A DNA stretch of 64,000 bases from CAWHQZ01 sp963831645 (lineage in GTDB: Bacteria > Pseudomonadota > Alphaproteobacteria > Rhizobiales > Aestuariivirgaceae): NCBI GenBank assembly GCA_963831645.1, contig CAWHQZ010000006.1:124001-188000 (forward strand). Direction: 5' to 3'. The stretch's first letter is position 1, and every line of letters begins with the position of its first letter. A model generated the notes under the pieces. The model saw only the letters and a list, made by a program, of their open reading frames with translations, was not told where the DNA came from and did no database searches. Below, piece by piece: positions 53,800-63,093 of this stretch. The position numbers and the translations under genes are program-made.

Positions 53800-54732
53800 C
53801 TACGTCGGCTGCGCGGTCCTGCGCTGCTCGACGATCCGCATGAAATCCCGGGCCGTGGGATCCGAGTGGTCGAGCAGGTCCTTGAAGTCCTGCCAGTCCA
53901 GCGCCAGCACTTCGACATCGCTGCGCGCCCGCACATCGGCAGTGCGCCGTGTCTCTTCGAGGATCCCGATCTCGCCGAAAATCTCCCCGCGGCGGAGCGT
54001 GGCCAGTTGGACGTCTGCGCCGTCCGCGGTATGCCGCATCACCTCCACCTCGCCGTCGGCAACGATGTAGAAGCGGTCCGGCTCGTCGCCCTGCCGGATC
54101 ACCACGTCCCCTGCATTGAATCGAACTGTCTGAAGACGGTTTGAAGCGCGAGCCAGGGCTGTCTTGCTCAGCCGCGGAAACGTCTGAGCGACCCACGCAT
54201 TGTAGGTCGCAAGGGTCGACTCGCCCGGCTTCCATGCCACCGGGCACAGCTCCCCCGAGCGCAGGGCCTGCAGTACGCGCAGAATCTCCCCGACGTTGCG
54301 ACCCACCTCCAGATCGTTCACCGTGATGTGGCGCACCGCGCCCTTGGGATCGATGATGAACGTTCCTCGCAGACTCGCGCCGTCATCCAACAGCACGTCG
54401 AATTCCCTGCTGAGCCGGTGCGAGGTATCGGCCAGCACCGGATAGTTCACGCCCAGCAGCCGTGCGTCGCTCTCAAACCATGCCTTGTGGCTGAAGAAAC
54501 TGTCGGTGCTGGCGCCAATGACGACCGCTCCCGCGGCCTTGAAGTCGGCCTCCAATTCCCCGAACGCAACGAGCTCGGAAGGGCAGATGAACGTGAAATC
54601 CCGCGGATAGAAGAAGAGCACGAGCCACTTGCCGCGATGCTCGGCCAACGCCATACGCTTGGGTCCATGGGCGCCTCTGATCCAATAATCCGCCGCGACG
54701 TCCGGTGCCGGCGCTCCGACCTTGATGCCCAT
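53800..54732 (-). CDS. 2-Cys peroxiredoxin fused to a cyclic-nucleotide-binding domain
   Basis: 310 residues from ATG 54732 (GGAGG site, 6-base spacing). N-terminal AhpC/Prx domain (1-190): peroxidatic Cys in FFYPRDFTFICPSELVAFGE, resolving Cys in SGELCPVAWKPGE. C-terminal Crp-like cNMP domain (about 200-310): VVIRQGDEPDRFYIVADGEV and the phosphate-binding cassette FGEIGILEETRRTADVRA with the cyclic-phosphate Arg. It reduces peroxides, and the fusion suggests control of activity or location by cAMP or cGMP. No DNA-binding domain. Confidence 0.9.
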   Translation of the reverse strand: MGIKVGAPAPDVAADYWIRGAHGPKRMALAEHRGKWLVLFFYPRDFTFICPSELVAFGELEADFKAAGAVVIGASTDSFFSHKAWFESDARLLGVNYPVLADTSHRLSREFDVLLDDGASLRGTFIIDPKGAVRHITVNDLEVGRNVGEILRVLQALRSGELCPVAWKPGESTLATYNAWVAQTFPRLSKTALARASNRLQTVRFNAGDVVIRQGDEPDRFYIVADGEVEVMRHTADGADVQLATLRRGEIFGEIGILEETRRTADVRARSDVEVLALDWQDFKDLLDHSDPTARDFMRIVEQRRTAQPT

Positions 54733-54899
54733 CCGAAGCCTCCCTTGTTTGGTCGGCACAAACCTTATGGGATGTCTTTGTAGAACATCGAACGAGCCTT
54801 GGCTAACCTCGCGCAAGGGGTGTGTAGATAGCACATGAGTGGAGCGCAGCGCTCCCGCCAACTCAAAGTCGTCTTGTCCGCTGCTTGACCATATCGCGT

Positions 54900-54912
54900 A
54901 AGATGTCATCTT
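54900..54912. promoter_or_regulatory. Candidate VapB operator
   Basis: AAGATGTCATCTT, 6-bp arms around one base, ending 7 bases before the vapB ATG. Position and symmetry suit autorepression by the AbrB-type antitoxin. Confidence 0.45.
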
Positions 54913-54919
54913 GCGCAGC

Positions 54920-55171
54920 ATGAAAACCACGGTCTCATCGAAGGGCCAGATCGTGTTGCCGGCCGAGATTCGGCAGCAGGACAACATCGAAGCCGGCCAG
55001 GAGTTCGAGATCGTGCGTCTCGATCGCGGCGAGTACCGGCTGAAACGGAAGGAGCGCCGGCGCAACGAAGGGTTGGTGAACCTGCTCCTTGCTTGTCCGG
55101 TCAAGGACTGGTTCCGGCCGATGGATCGCACCGAGACAACCCGTGACATCAAGGCGCCCTGGCTCGGATGA
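54920..55171 (+). CDS. AbrB/MazE-type antitoxin (VapB)
   Basis: 83 residues. Swapped-hairpin AbrB start MKTTVSSKGQIVLPAEIRQQ and EAGQEFEIVRLDRGEYRLK. C-terminus (FRPMDRTETTRDIKAPWLG) is the toxin-binding tail. Overlaps the start of a broken vapC by ATGA. Intact, so it may persist as an orphan antitoxin. Confidence 0.88.
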   Translation: MKTTVSSKGQIVLPAEIRQQDNIEAGQEFEIVRLDRGEYRLKRKERRRNEGLVNLLLACPVKDWFRPMDRTETTRDIKAPWLG

Positions 55172-55296
55172 CCTACCTGGTTCGACGCGAGTGTGCTGAG
55201 CGAACCCACGAAGGCGGCACCGAGCAGCAAGGTGATCGATTGACTCGGCGCCAACGAGCGAGACTTCGTTGTCAATTCCATAATCCTTCACCTGCA
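55168..55296 (+). pseudogene. VapC PIN toxin, truncated and disrupted
   Basis: ATG 55168 starts MTYLV. After a one-base frame change the PIN start DASVLSEPTKAAPSSKVID appears, then a TGA where the family has TGG (Trp), then LGANERDFVVNSIIL. The match ends at about 55296. The toxin has lost most of its length and cannot be active. Confidence 0.78.
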
Positions 55297-55361
55297 CTTT
55301 AGCAGAATGTACGTCATGACGGGGCACCCCGAGCGGGATAGTCTCGCAGTCTGGGGCGACC

Positions 55362-56261
55362 ATGAGCACATTCCAGCAAAAACTGGCGAACAGGCGCTTT
55401 GTTCTCACTGCCGAAGTAACACCGCCCCTGACTGCGTCAGCCGCCGACTTGTTGACCAAGGTGGCGCCGCTGGCGGGTCTCGTCGACGCCATCAACGTCA
55501 CCGATGCAGCAAGCGCCCGCGTCGCCATGTCCAGCCTTGCCGCCGCGGCGATCCTGGCCCGCGAGGGCCTGGAACCCATCTGCCAGTTGACGTGCCGCGA
55601 CCGCAATCGCATCGCGCTCACCGGTGACTTGCTCGGCGCGGCTGCACAGGGGGTGCGCAATGTGCTCATCCTGCACGGCGACGATCCGAAATCTGGCGAC
55701 ATGCCGGAGGCCAAGACAGTCTACGATCTCGATTCGCGCACGCTCATGTCGCTCATCCGCGACATGCGCGACAAGGCGCTGTTGCCCTCAGGCCGGGCGA
55801 TCGCCAACCCGCCGGCTCTGTTCATCGGCTGCGCCGATAACCCGATCGACCCGCCGCCCGGCTGGAAGCCCGAAGCCCTGCACAAGAAGATCGAAGCCGG
55901 CGCCCAGTTCGCTCAAACGCAGTTCTGCTTCGATGCCTCACTCGCCAGACGCTATGTCGAGCGGCTCGCCGAAGCGGGAACCGTCGACCGGCTGTATATC
56001 ATCATCGGCACCGGGGTTCTGGCCTCCGCCACACAAGCCCAATTCATGCGTGAAAACCTGTTTGGCGTAGCGATCCCCGATACGCTACTGAGCCGGCTCG
56101 ACGACGCTCGTGATCCGCGCAGCGAAGGGCAGCGGATCGCCGTCGAGCTCCTGGAGGAATTCAAGAGCATACGCGGGCTGGCGGGCGTTCACCTGATGGC
56201 CCCGATGCAATCGGTGAAGACCATTGCCGAAGTGCTCGAGGCGTGTCCGGTCAACGCGTGA
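55362..56261 (+). CDS. metF: Methylenetetrahydrofolate reductase family protein
   Basis: 299 residues, TIM-barrel flavoprotein. Reads RRFVLTAEVTPPLTASAADL, LVDAINVTDAASARVAMSSL, CQLTCRDRNRIALTGDLLGA and QTQFCFDASLARRYVERLAE. MetF reduces 5,10-methylene-THF to 5-methyl-THF. The acidic EVTPP motif in place of EFFPP suggests the paralogue often seen beside C1 or methylamine genes, so the exact role is less sure. Confidence 0.82.
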   Translation: MSTFQQKLANRRFVLTAEVTPPLTASAADLLTKVAPLAGLVDAINVTDAASARVAMSSLAAAAILAREGLEPICQLTCRDRNRIALTGDLLGAAAQGVRNVLILHGDDPKSGDMPEAKTVYDLDSRTLMSLIRDMRDKALLPSGRAIANPPALFIGCADNPIDPPPGWKPEALHKKIEAGAQFAQTQFCFDASLARRYVERLAEAGTVDRLYIIIGTGVLASATQAQFMRENLFGVAIPDTLLSRLDDARDPRSEGQRIAVELLEEFKSIRGLAGVHLMAPMQSVKTIAEVLEACPVNA

Positions 56262-56285
56262 CGCGATTCATTGCGAGTTTGCCGA

Positions 56286-57458
56286 TCACAGGACGCCGGC
56301 CACGCATCTTTTGGCGAGCGCCCGATACTGCTTCTCGCTGAACGAAATCGGATTGCCGCCCGCAGTCGGATCCTTCACCGCCATCGCCGCGACCAGATCG
56401 AGCTTGCCGGCATCGATGCCAATGTCTCTCAGGGCGTGCGGAATGCCGATCTCCTTTCGCAGCGCCAACACCCACCTGAGGAACCCCTCGAACCCGCCCT
56501 TGATGCCGAGATAGGCCGCCGCTCGTTCGATTTCCTTCTCGATCTTGCGGCGGTTGGCCTTGAGCACATACGGCATGATGATGCCGTTGAGGAGGCCGTG
56601 GTGGGCGTCATAAAGCCCTCCGAAGGGATGCGACAGGGAGTGTATCGAACCCAGCCCCCGCTGAAAGGCCGTGGCCCCCATGGACGACGCGATGAGCATG
56701 TTGCCCCGCGCGACGAGATCGCCGGGGTTGCTGACCGCTCGAGCCAGGTTTTCCCTGACCAGACGCATGCCTTGCAAAGCCACTCCGGCCGCGAGCGGAT
56801 GGTAGGAAGGCGAGCAGTAGGCCTCGAGACAGTGAGCGAACGCATCCATGCCCGTCGCCGCGGTCAGCCTCGGCGGCAACCCAACCGTGAGCTCGGGATC
56901 GAGGATTGCCACCTTCGGCATGATCGCCGGATGGAAAATGATCTTCTTCTCGTGGGTCACGGGATGGGTAACCACGCCCGCCCGCCCGACCTCGGATCCT
57001 GTGCCCGCCGTCGTCGCCACCGCGATGACCGGCGAGATCTTGCCGGCGTCGGCGCGCGTCCACCAGTCCCCCACATCCTCGAGATCGAACATCGAAACCG
57101 TCTGGCCGTGCATCAGCGCAATCAGCTTGCCAACGTCGAGTCCCGATCCGCCCCCCAGCGCTACGACACCGTCATGATGGCCGTCCTTGAATGCCTTGAC
57201 GCCCTCGAGGACATTCCCCTCGACGGGATTGGGACGGACGTCGCAGAACAGCGCGGCGCGGAGCCCGGCGCTGGTCAGGCTATCGAGGATCGCGCGCACC
57301 ATCGGCATCGCCGCCAGTCCGGGATCGGTGACGAGAAGCGGCCGACTGATTCCCTCGGCGCGGCAGTGATCGGCAAGCTCCTTCACCCGGCCGTTGCCGA
57401 ACTTGATTGCCGTGGGAAAGCCGAAGTTGCGGCTGGGTAGGGCAGTACTGGTGGCCAT
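56286..57458 (-). CDS. Iron-containing alcohol dehydrogenase
   Basis: 390 residues. NAD site VALGGGSGLDVGKLIALMHG, VATTAGTGSEVGRAGVVTH, and metal His/Asp in TGMDAFAHCLEAYCSPSYHP and SIHSLSHPFGGLYDAHHG. Group III ADH. It starts 3 bases after the glutamine-synthetase-like gene, so one operon. In this context it could oxidise the hydroxyl of a gamma-glutamylated amino alcohol (inference). Confidence 0.92.
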   Translation of the reverse strand: MATSTALPSRNFGFPTAIKFGNGRVKELADHCRAEGISRPLLVTDPGLAAMPMVRAILDSLTSAGLRAALFCDVRPNPVEGNVLEGVKAFKDGHHDGVVALGGGSGLDVGKLIALMHGQTVSMFDLEDVGDWWTRADAGKISPVIAVATTAGTGSEVGRAGVVTHPVTHEKKIIFHPAIMPKVAILDPELTVGLPPRLTAATGMDAFAHCLEAYCSPSYHPLAAGVALQGMRLVRENLARAVSNPGDLVARGNMLIASSMGATAFQRGLGSIHSLSHPFGGLYDAHHGLLNGIIMPYVLKANRRKIEKEIERAAAYLGIKGGFEGFLRWVLALRKEIGIPHALRDIGIDAGKLDLVAAMAVKDPTAGGNPISFSEKQYRALAKRCVAGVL

Positions 57459-57461
57459 GGT

Positions 57462-58835
57462 TTACGCTCGTTCGAACCCTCTCTTGATTTCCCAGTCAGT
57501 GATCCGGCGGTCGTACTCGAACTGCTCCCAGCGCCCCGTGTGCACATAGTGGTCGACCACGTCATCGCCCATGGCGCTGCGCAGAAGTTTAGACCCGTCC
57601 AGGAGCTCGATCGCCTCGCGCAGCGTCTTCGGTACCTCGCGCGCCTTGCGTTTGGTGTCGTAGGCATCGCCGGAAAACACGGGCTCGAGCTGCATTTTCC
57701 TGTCGATGCCCTCGAGCCCGGCGGCGATGAGCGCGGCAAAAGCGAGATAGGGATTGAGGTCGGCGCCGCCTACCCGGCACTCGACGCGCACCGCCTTGCT
57801 GTCCGCCCCGCACAACCGGTAGCCGGCGGTTCGGTTGTCGAAGCTCCACACCGCCCGAGTTGGCGCCCACGTCCCGGCAATGAAGCGTTTGTAGGAGTTG
57901 ACATAGGGAGCGAGGAAATAGGTGATCTCGCTGGCGTGCGCCAGCTGCCCCGCCAGGTAGTGTTTCATCAGTGCCGACATGCCGTGATCGCTCCTGGGAT
58001 CATGGAACAACGCTTTGCGGCCGTCGGCCGACCATAGCGACTGATGGATGTGGGAGGAATTGCCGGCAAGCCCGTAGTCCCATTTGGCCATGAAGGTGAT
58101 CGCCTTGCCGAGCGACCAGGCGATTTCTTTGCAGGCGTTCTTGAGCACCGTGTGCCGGTCGGCCATCTCCAGCGCCTCGGCGTAGGTCACATTGATCTCT
58201 TCCTGGCCGGGCCCCGCTTCGCCCTTCGAGTTCTCAACCGGAATGCCGGCGCCCTGGAGGCCGTTGCGGATGGCTCGCATGACCCCCTCTTCCTTGGTGG
58301 TTTGCAGGATGTGATAGTCCTCGATGTACGTTGCCGCGGTCCGCAGCGATCGATAGCCCTTGGCGTGGGCGCTCTCGTAGGACTCATCGAACAGGAAGAA
58401 CTCGAGCTCGGAGGCCATGTAGGCCTTCATCTTCTGCTTGTTCAGACGCTGTAGTTGTTTCTTGAGGATGGCGCGCGGCGAATGCGGCACGTCGGCATGG
58501 GTGTGTTGGTCCAGTACATCGCAAATGACGAGCGCCGTGCCGGCGAGCCACGGAGTGCGGCGCAAGGTGCCGAGATCAGGCTTCAGGACAAAGTCGCCGT
58601 AGCCTTTCTCCCAGCTGGCCGCCTTGTAGCCCGGCACCGGCTCCATATCGATGTCATCGGCGAGGAGGTAGTTGCAGGCATGAGTTTCCTGGTACGCGCC
58701 ATCGACAAAAAACTGGCCGTGGAACCGCTTGCCAACGAGGCGCCCCTGCATGTCGGCGAAGGCCGCCACCACGGTATCGATGGCGCCGGCCTTCACTTCC
58801 CGCTTCAGGTCTTCAAACGTGAGATTGCCGTTCAT
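57462..58835 (-). CDS. Glutamine synthetase-like gamma-glutamylamide ligase
   Basis: 457 residues. GS fold with metal/ATP residues in YMASELEFFLFDES, GEAGPGQEEINVTYAEALEM, NSSHIHQSLWSADG and AVRVECRVGGADLNPYLAFA. It starts with a short N-terminal region and lacks the classical GlnA adenylylation loop. Such proteins (PuuA, GlnA3/GlnA4, IpuC type) join glutamate to an amine. Beside an ethanolamine-type permease, gamma-glutamylethanolamide is a candidate product. True glutamine synthesis is less likely. Confidence 0.85.
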   Translation of the reverse strand: MNGNLTFEDLKREVKAGAIDTVVAAFADMQGRLVGKRFHGQFFVDGAYQETHACNYLLADDIDMEPVPGYKAASWEKGYGDFVLKPDLGTLRRTPWLAGTALVICDVLDQHTHADVPHSPRAILKKQLQRLNKQKMKAYMASELEFFLFDESYESAHAKGYRSLRTAATYIEDYHILQTTKEEGVMRAIRNGLQGAGIPVENSKGEAGPGQEEINVTYAEALEMADRHTVLKNACKEIAWSLGKAITFMAKWDYGLAGNSSHIHQSLWSADGRKALFHDPRSDHGMSALMKHYLAGQLAHASEITYFLAPYVNSYKRFIAGTWAPTRAVWSFDNRTAGYRLCGADSKAVRVECRVGGADLNPYLAFAALIAAGLEGIDRKMQLEPVFSGDAYDTKRKAREVPKTLREAIELLDGSKLLRSAMGDDVVDHYVHTGRWEQFEYDRRITDWEIKRGFERA

Positions 58836-58957
58836 GATCCGGACTCCAAAGCTGGCTGTGGAGCGGGCCGGAGCTCAGCTGGCACGTCGTTCTCCTGAAA
58901 TGCGGTTGTCGGGTAGATGGCGGTTCGCGACACCCGCTGTCGCGAACCGCCTGTTCG

Positions 58958-60442
58958 CTAGACCTTAGCCTGGGCGCGGTGCGCCATGGCAAACTCTTCC
59001 TCCGGCGAAAGTACGAGCTTATGGCGCCCGATGAGCGCGAAGTAGAGGATTGCAATGGCGAACCACACGATCACCCAGATCACGCCTTTGAAGAAGTTCG
59101 GGTCTTTGACTTGGTAAATGAGCGTCACCACACCGATGACGATTGTCACCACCGCTCCCGGTATGCCGAGCGGACTCACATAGGGCCGATCGATGTTGGG
59201 CTGATTCTGCCGCAGCAGAATGAACGATACTGCTTGCAGGATGTAGGACAACATTGCCCCGAATACCGCCATGTTCAGAAGCACGCTACCGATCAGCGAG
59301 CCCGCCTTCTCGGCGCCCAACGACACCCACATGGCCAGCATGATGCCGAGCCCGACAAGGGAGCCGACGATCATGGCGACATGGGGGGTCTTGTAAGTCG
59401 AGTGAGTGACCGAAAGGCCGGTCGGGAAGTAGCCCGCGCGGGACAGCGAGTAGATTTGCCGCCCTTGCGCGAACAGGATGGTATGAAAGCTGGCGATCAG
59501 GCCGGTCAGCGCCAGAATGCCGAGCACGGTAACGCCGATATCGCCATAGATGGCCCGGAAGCCGTCGAGCAGAGGCTCGAGCGAGGATCCGAGCTTGTAC
59601 GCTCCGACTCCAGCGACCGACGGATTCAGAAGCACGATCATGAACGCCGACACGACCAGCGTCAGCATGCCGAGGAGGATGCCCTTGGGCATGTCGCGCT
59701 TGGGATCGACGGATTCCTCCGCCGCCAGCGGCAGCTGCTCGATCGCCAGAAACAACCACACGGCGAACGGCAGGCTGGCCAGGATGCCGGTGACCCCCAT
59801 CGGGAACATCGAACCATTGCCCTCCGGCAACTCGGTATTGCCTGGACCGATGTTGAGCGCCCAGCGGCTGAAGTCCATGTTCGGGATTGCGCTGATCCAG
59901 AAGAAGACCAGCACCGCCAGCGAAATCAGGGTCACGATCATGGTCACGCGGAACGATAGCTCGACGCCGAAGATGTTGAGCCCCAGGAAGATCAGATAGA
60001 ACACGATCCACAGGAGCGGCGAATAGGCTGCATCAAAACCGAAGATGCTGTTCACGTAGGCGACGATGAAGGTCACCACCACGGCCGGCGTCACGACGTA
60101 CTCCACGTTCTCACAAAGGCCGGTGATGAAGCCGCCCCACGGTCCCATCGCCGTACGCCCGAACGAATATGCAGCCCCGGTGTGCGGCAGCGCCGGAGCC
60201 ATCTCGGCGATGCAGTACACGAGGCCTACATACATGATGCCGATGATGATGCCCGCCACCATCAGGCCGCCCCAGCCGCCGGTGGCGAAGCCGAAGTTCC
60301 ACCCCGAGAAGTGGCCGGAAATGACCGCTCCGACTCCGAGCGCCCACAACGACCACACGCCTGCATAACGCTGCAGCCCACGCTTTTCGAAATACGTACG
60401 GTCAGCCTTCGCATAGCTGACGCTACCCTCTTTAGCTGCCAT
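58958..60442 (-). CDS. APC-family permease, ethanolamine permease-like
   Basis: 494 residues, about 12 membrane helices. N-terminal YFEKRGLQRYAGVWSLWALG and GVGAVISGHFSGWNFG strongly resemble the Eat ethanolamine permease, as do EMAPALPHTGAAYSFGRTAM and GLCENVEYVVTPAVVV. Start ATG 60442 has a GGAAAGAGAGG-like leader. Imports a small amine. Follows the amidohydrolase gene by 32 bases and leads into the ligase and dehydrogenase genes. Confidence 0.88.
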   Translation of the reverse strand: MAAKEGSVSYAKADRTYFEKRGLQRYAGVWSLWALGVGAVISGHFSGWNFGFATGGWGGLMVAGIIIGIMYVGLVYCIAEMAPALPHTGAAYSFGRTAMGPWGGFITGLCENVEYVVTPAVVVTFIVAYVNSIFGFDAAYSPLLWIVFYLIFLGLNIFGVELSFRVTMIVTLISLAVLVFFWISAIPNMDFSRWALNIGPGNTELPEGNGSMFPMGVTGILASLPFAVWLFLAIEQLPLAAEESVDPKRDMPKGILLGMLTLVVSAFMIVLLNPSVAGVGAYKLGSSLEPLLDGFRAIYGDIGVTVLGILALTGLIASFHTILFAQGRQIYSLSRAGYFPTGLSVTHSTYKTPHVAMIVGSLVGLGIMLAMWVSLGAEKAGSLIGSVLLNMAVFGAMLSYILQAVSFILLRQNQPNIDRPYVSPLGIPGAVVTIVIGVVTLIYQVKDPNFFKGVIWVIVWFAIAILYFALIGRHKLVLSPEEEFAMAHRAQAKV

Positions 60443-60474
60443 GGTGCCCCTCTCTTTCCAGGGTTGACGCCAAC

Positions 60475-61264
60475 CTAGGCTGTGGCGCGAACCACTGTTG
60501 ATCTTGTGCCGCTTTCCTGAAATGCCGTCGCCTGCTGCAGCACGTTTGACAGGCGGTCGGCCCATTCGATCTGGCCCGTCCGGTCGGCCAGGAGATCGTT
60601 GCGAATTTCAATCATTGCGTACGGAAGGCCGCGTGGTTCGGGATGAAGATTGACGGTGTGGCATACCCCGTCGGCGGGACCATAAGGCTCGTTGCAACGA
60701 ACATCCCATGATCCCGACCGGGCGATGAGCGGCAGAAGTACATCGGTGAAGCGCCGGTCACGGTCGAAGAGCAGTCCCACATGCAGCGGTCGCGCCACAC
60801 GCTTGAATATGGGTGTGAAGCTGTGAATGGAAACGAATATGGTCGGCTGTCCCCTGCTCGGCACGCTCGTCGAGGATTGCTGCGACGCGAGCATGGAAGG
60901 GTCTGTAGATCTCTTCGGTGCGCGCCCTTCGCTCTTCGGGTGTAAGGTTCTGGTTGCCGGGAACGGGGGTTGATTCGCTGATCAGCGGCATGGAGGAAGG
61001 CTGGTCGGGCGGCCGGTTGCAATCATACACCAGACGCGAATAGCGCTGCAGCACGGCTGGGGCATCAAGCAGGTCCGAGAGTCGCTGGATTGCCGGCTCC
61101 ACGCCGATGTCCCAGGCGATGTGTCTTTTGAGATCGTTCTCGCCAAGCCCCAGAGAGCCGAGTGATCTGGGGATCCGGTTGCCCGCATGCTCGCAAACCA
61201 GGACGATCGGAGAAGCCCCGGCCTCGTTGAGCACGACCACCGCATCATCTTCGCCTTGCAGCAA
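60475..61264 (-). CDS. N-formylglutamate amidohydrolase family protein, one frameshift
   Basis: About 263 residues. Motifs: VLVCEHAGNRIPRSLGSLGL, HIAWDIGVEPAIQRLSDL, SRLVYDCNRPPDQPSSMPLI, and after a frame change near 60850 TIFVSIHSFTPIFKRVARPL and MIEIRNDLLADRTGQ. These carry the zinc ligands of the FGase fold. FGase splits N-formyl-glutamate in histidine breakdown, but no hut genes are near. First gene of the permease/ligase/dehydrogenase operon. Confidence 0.85.
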
Positions 61265-61380
61265 AGACAGGTTTGCCCCCCACTGCTACCGGTTAGCCTC
61301 AGTCTCGTCTGACCATTACAGAAGCCGGTATGTCTGTCAAACTAGGCGCCCCACAGGTTGAGTGGTCGGAAAGGGGAGCG

Positions 61381-63030
61381 ATGTTCGACTTCATTGTCGT
61401 GGGTTCCGGTTCCGCCGGATCGGTACTCGCCAATCGCTTGAGCGAAAACCGCACGCACAAGGTGCTCGTTCTCGAATACGGCGGCACCGATTGGAGCCCG
61501 CTGATCCAGATGCCGTCGGCGCTCTCCTATCCCATGAACATGAGGCAATACGACTGGGGATTCGTTTCCGAGCCCGAACCCGGTCTGGGCGGCCGGAGGC
61601 TGGTGACCCCGCGCGGCAAGGTGATCGGTGGATCATCCTCGATCAACGGCATGGTCTATGTGCGTGGACACGCCAGGGACTACGACACCTGGGAGGCGAT
61701 GGGCGCCCGGGGGTGGGGCTTCCGGCACGTTCTGCCATACTTCAAGCGGCTTGAGTCCTGCCCGGATGGCGAGGAGGGATGGCGAGGCTTGACGGGTCCG
61801 TTGCACGTCACGCGCGGCGCCATGAAAAATCCGCTGTACCAGGCGTTCATCGACGCTGGCCGTGAGGCGGGATATCCCGTTACACCCGACTACAACGGAC
61901 GCCAGCAGGAGGGTCTGGGGCCGTTCGAAATGACCGTGTGGCGGGGCCGGCGCTGGTCGAGCTCCAACGCCTACCTGCGCCCTGCCATGAAGCGACCCAA
62001 TCTCAGGCTCGAAACCCGCGCGCTCGCCCGCCGTATCGTTCTCGAGGGCAAGCGCGCCACGGCCGTGGAGTATGAGCAGCGTGGGCAAATCAAGACCGCC
62101 CGCGCCGCCCGCAGAATTGTTCTCGCGGCAAGCGCCATCAACTCTCCGAAGCTGCTCATGTTGTCCGGCATCGGACCTGCCGATCATTTGCAGAATCTCG
62201 GCATCACGCCGGTGCACCACCTTCCAGGCGTCGGCCAGAACCTGCATGACCACCTGGAAGTTCTTCTGCAAGTCGAATGCAGGGAACCGATCACCTTGAA
62301 CGGCCGGATGGGCCTTCTGTCCAAAGGGCTGATCGGGCTCGAGTGGCTCCTCTTCAAGACCGGGCTTGGCGCCACCAACCACTTCGAAAGCTGCGGCTTC
62401 ATCCGCACCCGTGCCGGTGTCGAGTACCCCGATCTCCAGTATCACTTCCTGCCGGCCGCCATTCGCTACGACGGCAGCGCTCCTTCGGCCGGCCACGGCT
62501 TTCAGGTCCACATAGGACCCAACCGGTCGAAGTCGCGCGGCTGGGTGAAACTTGCATCCGCCGACCCGAACGCGCCGCCGCAAGCGCTTTTCAACTACCT
62601 CTCCGACCCGGACGACTGGCGAGACTTTCGCTCAGGGATCAGGCTGACGCGCGAAATCCTGGGCCAGCCGTCGCTTGCCCGCTTCAAGGGTCGGGAACTC
62701 GCACCCGGAGACCACGTGGTGAGCGACGAGGCCATCGATAACTACGTCCGCAGCCACGCGGAAAGCGCCTACCACCCTTGCGGTACGTGCCGGATGGGCG
62801 CCGACGACGACCCGATGGCGGTCGTCGACAGCGAATGCCGGGTAATCGGCATCTCCGGCCTGTGCATCGCGGACGCTTCGATCATTCCGCAGGTGACCAA
62901 CGGCAATCTCAACGCTCCCTGCATCGTGATCGGCGAGAAGGCTTCCGATCACATTCTGGGCAGCGACCCCCTGCCGCCGTCGAACCAGGAGCCGTGGATC
63001 AATCCGAACTGGCAAACGAGCCAGCGCTGA
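61381..63030 (+). CDS. betA: GMC oxidoreductase, choline dehydrogenase-like
   Basis: 549 residues from ATG 61381 (GGGGAG site). FAD motif MFDFIVVGSGSAGSVLANRL, GMC signature 1 around GKVIGGSSSINGMVYVRGHA, signature 2 SAINSPKLLMLSGIG, catalytic His in HPCGTCRMGADDDP, and NGNLNAPCIVIGEKASDHI at the end. Closest to BetA, which oxidises choline to betaine aldehyde. Divergent from the amine operon, so it may take a related amino alcohol. Confidence 0.85.
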   Translation: MFDFIVVGSGSAGSVLANRLSENRTHKVLVLEYGGTDWSPLIQMPSALSYPMNMRQYDWGFVSEPEPGLGGRRLVTPRGKVIGGSSSINGMVYVRGHARDYDTWEAMGARGWGFRHVLPYFKRLESCPDGEEGWRGLTGPLHVTRGAMKNPLYQAFIDAGREAGYPVTPDYNGRQQEGLGPFEMTVWRGRRWSSSNAYLRPAMKRPNLRLETRALARRIVLEGKRATAVEYEQRGQIKTARAARRIVLAASAINSPKLLMLSGIGPADHLQNLGITPVHHLPGVGQNLHDHLEVLLQVECREPITLNGRMGLLSKGLIGLEWLLFKTGLGATNHFESCGFIRTRAGVEYPDLQYHFLPAAIRYDGSAPSAGHGFQVHIGPNRSKSRGWVKLASADPNAPPQALFNYLSDPDDWRDFRSGIRLTREILGQPSLARFKGRELAPGDHVVSDEAIDNYVRSHAESAYHPCGTCRMGADDDPMAVVDSECRVIGISGLCIADASIIPQVTNGNLNAPCIVIGEKASDHILGSDPLPPSNQEPWINPNWQTSQR

Positions 63031-63044
63031 AGCCGGGCTGATGC

Positions 63045-63067
63045 TCCCTGCTGGCAGGGATTTTTTT
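63045..63067 (+). terminator. Rho-independent terminator after the GMC oxidoreductase
   Basis: TCCCTG, loop CTGG, CAGGGA, followed by seven T. It lies 15 bases after the stop at 63030. Confidence 0.8.
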
Positions 63068-63093
63068 CGGGGGAGCAGGGGCGGAGCCGCGAG

